Assembly: GCA_030248225.1 (NCBI GenBank)
Contig: JASANE010001736.1
Coordinates: 1 to 64,000, forward strand
Direction: 5' to 3'
From: Trileptium ribeirensis
Lineage: Eukaryota > Nematoda > Enoplea > Enoplida > Thoracostomopsidae
Length of the DNA stretch: 64,000 bases
The notes under the pieces are model-generated. The model did no database searches and was not told the origin of the DNA. It saw only the letters and a list, made by a program, of their open reading frames with translations. Within the stretch, counting starts at the first letter, position 1. The number at the start of each line of letters is the position of its first letter. Shown here piece after piece: positions 1 to 64,000 of the stretch. A program made the translations under genes and the position numbers.

Positions 1-75
1 TAGGCTGTGGTCAGGATTATCCACCTCGTAACGATCCGTAAGGATCTGTTACACAAGTATCAACAACACAAAGAA
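1..75 (-). repeat. Fragment of the 45-bp-array repeat (family E), leader only
   Basis: This edge sequence is the reverse complement of the leader before the tandem arrays at 34625-34680 and 52280-52320 (cagatccatacggatcgtt and gattaatcctgaccatagcc). The array would lie left of the window. Confidence 0.7.
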
Positions 76-606
76 TGGTTGTACACAACTAAATACTTTT
101 ACGCGTCGTATAAGAATGCGAAAATCTGTCAATCTTGCAATGCGTAGTCATCCGTGAGACAGACGAACAACAATAATTTTTCGCACAGCTTCTTATTATT
201 ACCAAAACTCCACACCTACTACGCTAGCCCAAATTCAAATGTGTAAGTGGTCGTTCTATAGGTATATTTTTTCGTATGTTGCCACAAATGTCGGAAAGTG
301 GGGATAAATATAAACAGAATTGTGTGGCGAAAATAATTATATATTTAGTAACCCTTTTAAACATGATATTTAGGGTTTTGAATTCAAAAAAATATACAAT
401 ACATAAATTTGTTATCTGGGAGTAGTATCAAATCTCTGACATGTTGTTTTCGAGAATTTCTTGCACTCTGTTTCCATAATACGCGAAAAAAATAGTAAAC
501 TGTTAAACCGCCAATAATTTTTACTTTGAAATATTCTTAATTATTCAGCACTTTACTTTAAAGCAATGCATCAAAGTCAGATGTTTAAAAATTACTAAAC
601 TTATAC

Positions 607-63660
<63,054 letters not shown>

Positions 63661-64000
63661 CTACAAAACAATTATTCGACAATGACAAGGTAACAAGTTT
63701 TGCAACGCTGTATACTCAAAAACAGTAACTCGACTTTTGGCGCAATATTTGATAGTTTTCAATGTAAAGCAAATGTGGCGATATGGAGAAGAACGTTTAC
63801 CCCTGCCTCTTCCCTCAAGCCAAATCTGACGGCTCCGCACAAATTAGCAAAAATTGATTAAACCTTTGGTGGAAATTGGGTAAATTGGCATAAAAAAATT
63901 AGAGAAATTGAGAAAAATTATGAGTTACTGAAATCAAAACTTTACCCTCCCCCATCCTACAAGGAATATCAACCTCCCCTAAACCGAAAGACGTCCAACA
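63661..64000. other. Intron upstream of the first exon, nothing recognised
   Basis: No exon-like frame with acceptor and donor that aligns with the N-terminal part of CAP-D2 was found here. Confidence 0.5.

Noticed and set aside
1..600. Search for the next NCAPD2 exon (possible frame around 425-475)
   Set aside because: The peptide does not align with the following conserved block and has no good acceptor in the required phase.

Overview
The window is animal nuclear DNA, AT-rich and intron- and repeat-dominated, most likely from an arthropod (probably an insect). Evidence: canonical GT...AG introns, one conserved animal gene split into small exons, R1/Jockey-like, CR1-like and RTE-like non-LTR retrotransposon remnants, and hAT-like elements with 8-bp target duplications. 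I see no bacterial operon, rRNA, tRNA or CRISPR signal.

The whole window lies inside one gene on the minus strand: condensin I subunit D2 (NCAPD2/CAP-D2), a HEAT-repeat subunit of the chromosome-compacting condensin ring. I identified 17 internal exons by matching the translation to the animal protein (human sequence recalled, not searched) and by requiring matching splice phases. From 5' to 3' they are 63660-63530, 58818-58697, 49431-49311, 48912-48765, 34411-34289, 31213-30992, 29648-29579, 27548-27295, 23570-23502, 22025-21841, 20643-20562, 19006-18882, 15649-15526, 14028-13956, 7501-7281, 1905-1759 and 712-607. Joined, they give one stop-free frame of 774 codons. The N-terminal exons lie right of the window and the C-terminal HEAT exons lie left of it. 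One intron appears to use a GC donor (21840). Intron sizes run from about 0.4 kb to 14.4 kb.

Introns by region. 2.3-5.6 kb: a ~1 kb terminal-inverted-repeat element (family B) split by a decayed CR1-like retrotransposon. 5.9-7.2 kb: tandem-structured repeat (family A). 8.3-10.9 kb: decayed R1/Jockey-like retrotransposon. 11-15 kb: families F and B. 15.8-18.5 kb: family B interrupted by A. 19.3-20.2 kb: RTE-like remnant. 20.9-21.5 kb: family F. 24.7-26.9 kb: B and A. 28.3-29.1 kb: GC-rich inverted-repeat element. 31.8-33.5 kb: longest copy of A. 34.7-34.9 kb and 52.3-52.7 kb: 45-bp tandem arrays. 35.7-38.9 kb: a decayed two-exon gene encoding a PWWP-like domain and a DDE-transposase-like/DUF7869-like region. 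40.1-41.3 kb, 49.6-50.7 kb, 53.8-54.7 kb and 59.3-62.2 kb: four copies of a hAT-like element with CAGGGA termini, the last carrying two nested insertions. 42.3-47.4 kb and 54.7-58.1 kb: a pair of large homologous blocks of unknown class, one with a fly-type TATA/Inr/DPE core-promoter arrangement.

The only apparently functional gene is NCAPD2; the rest is layered mobile-element debris in its introns. The least familiar items are the PWWP/transposase-like relic, the large paired blocks, and the G-run-rich element nested in a hAT copy.
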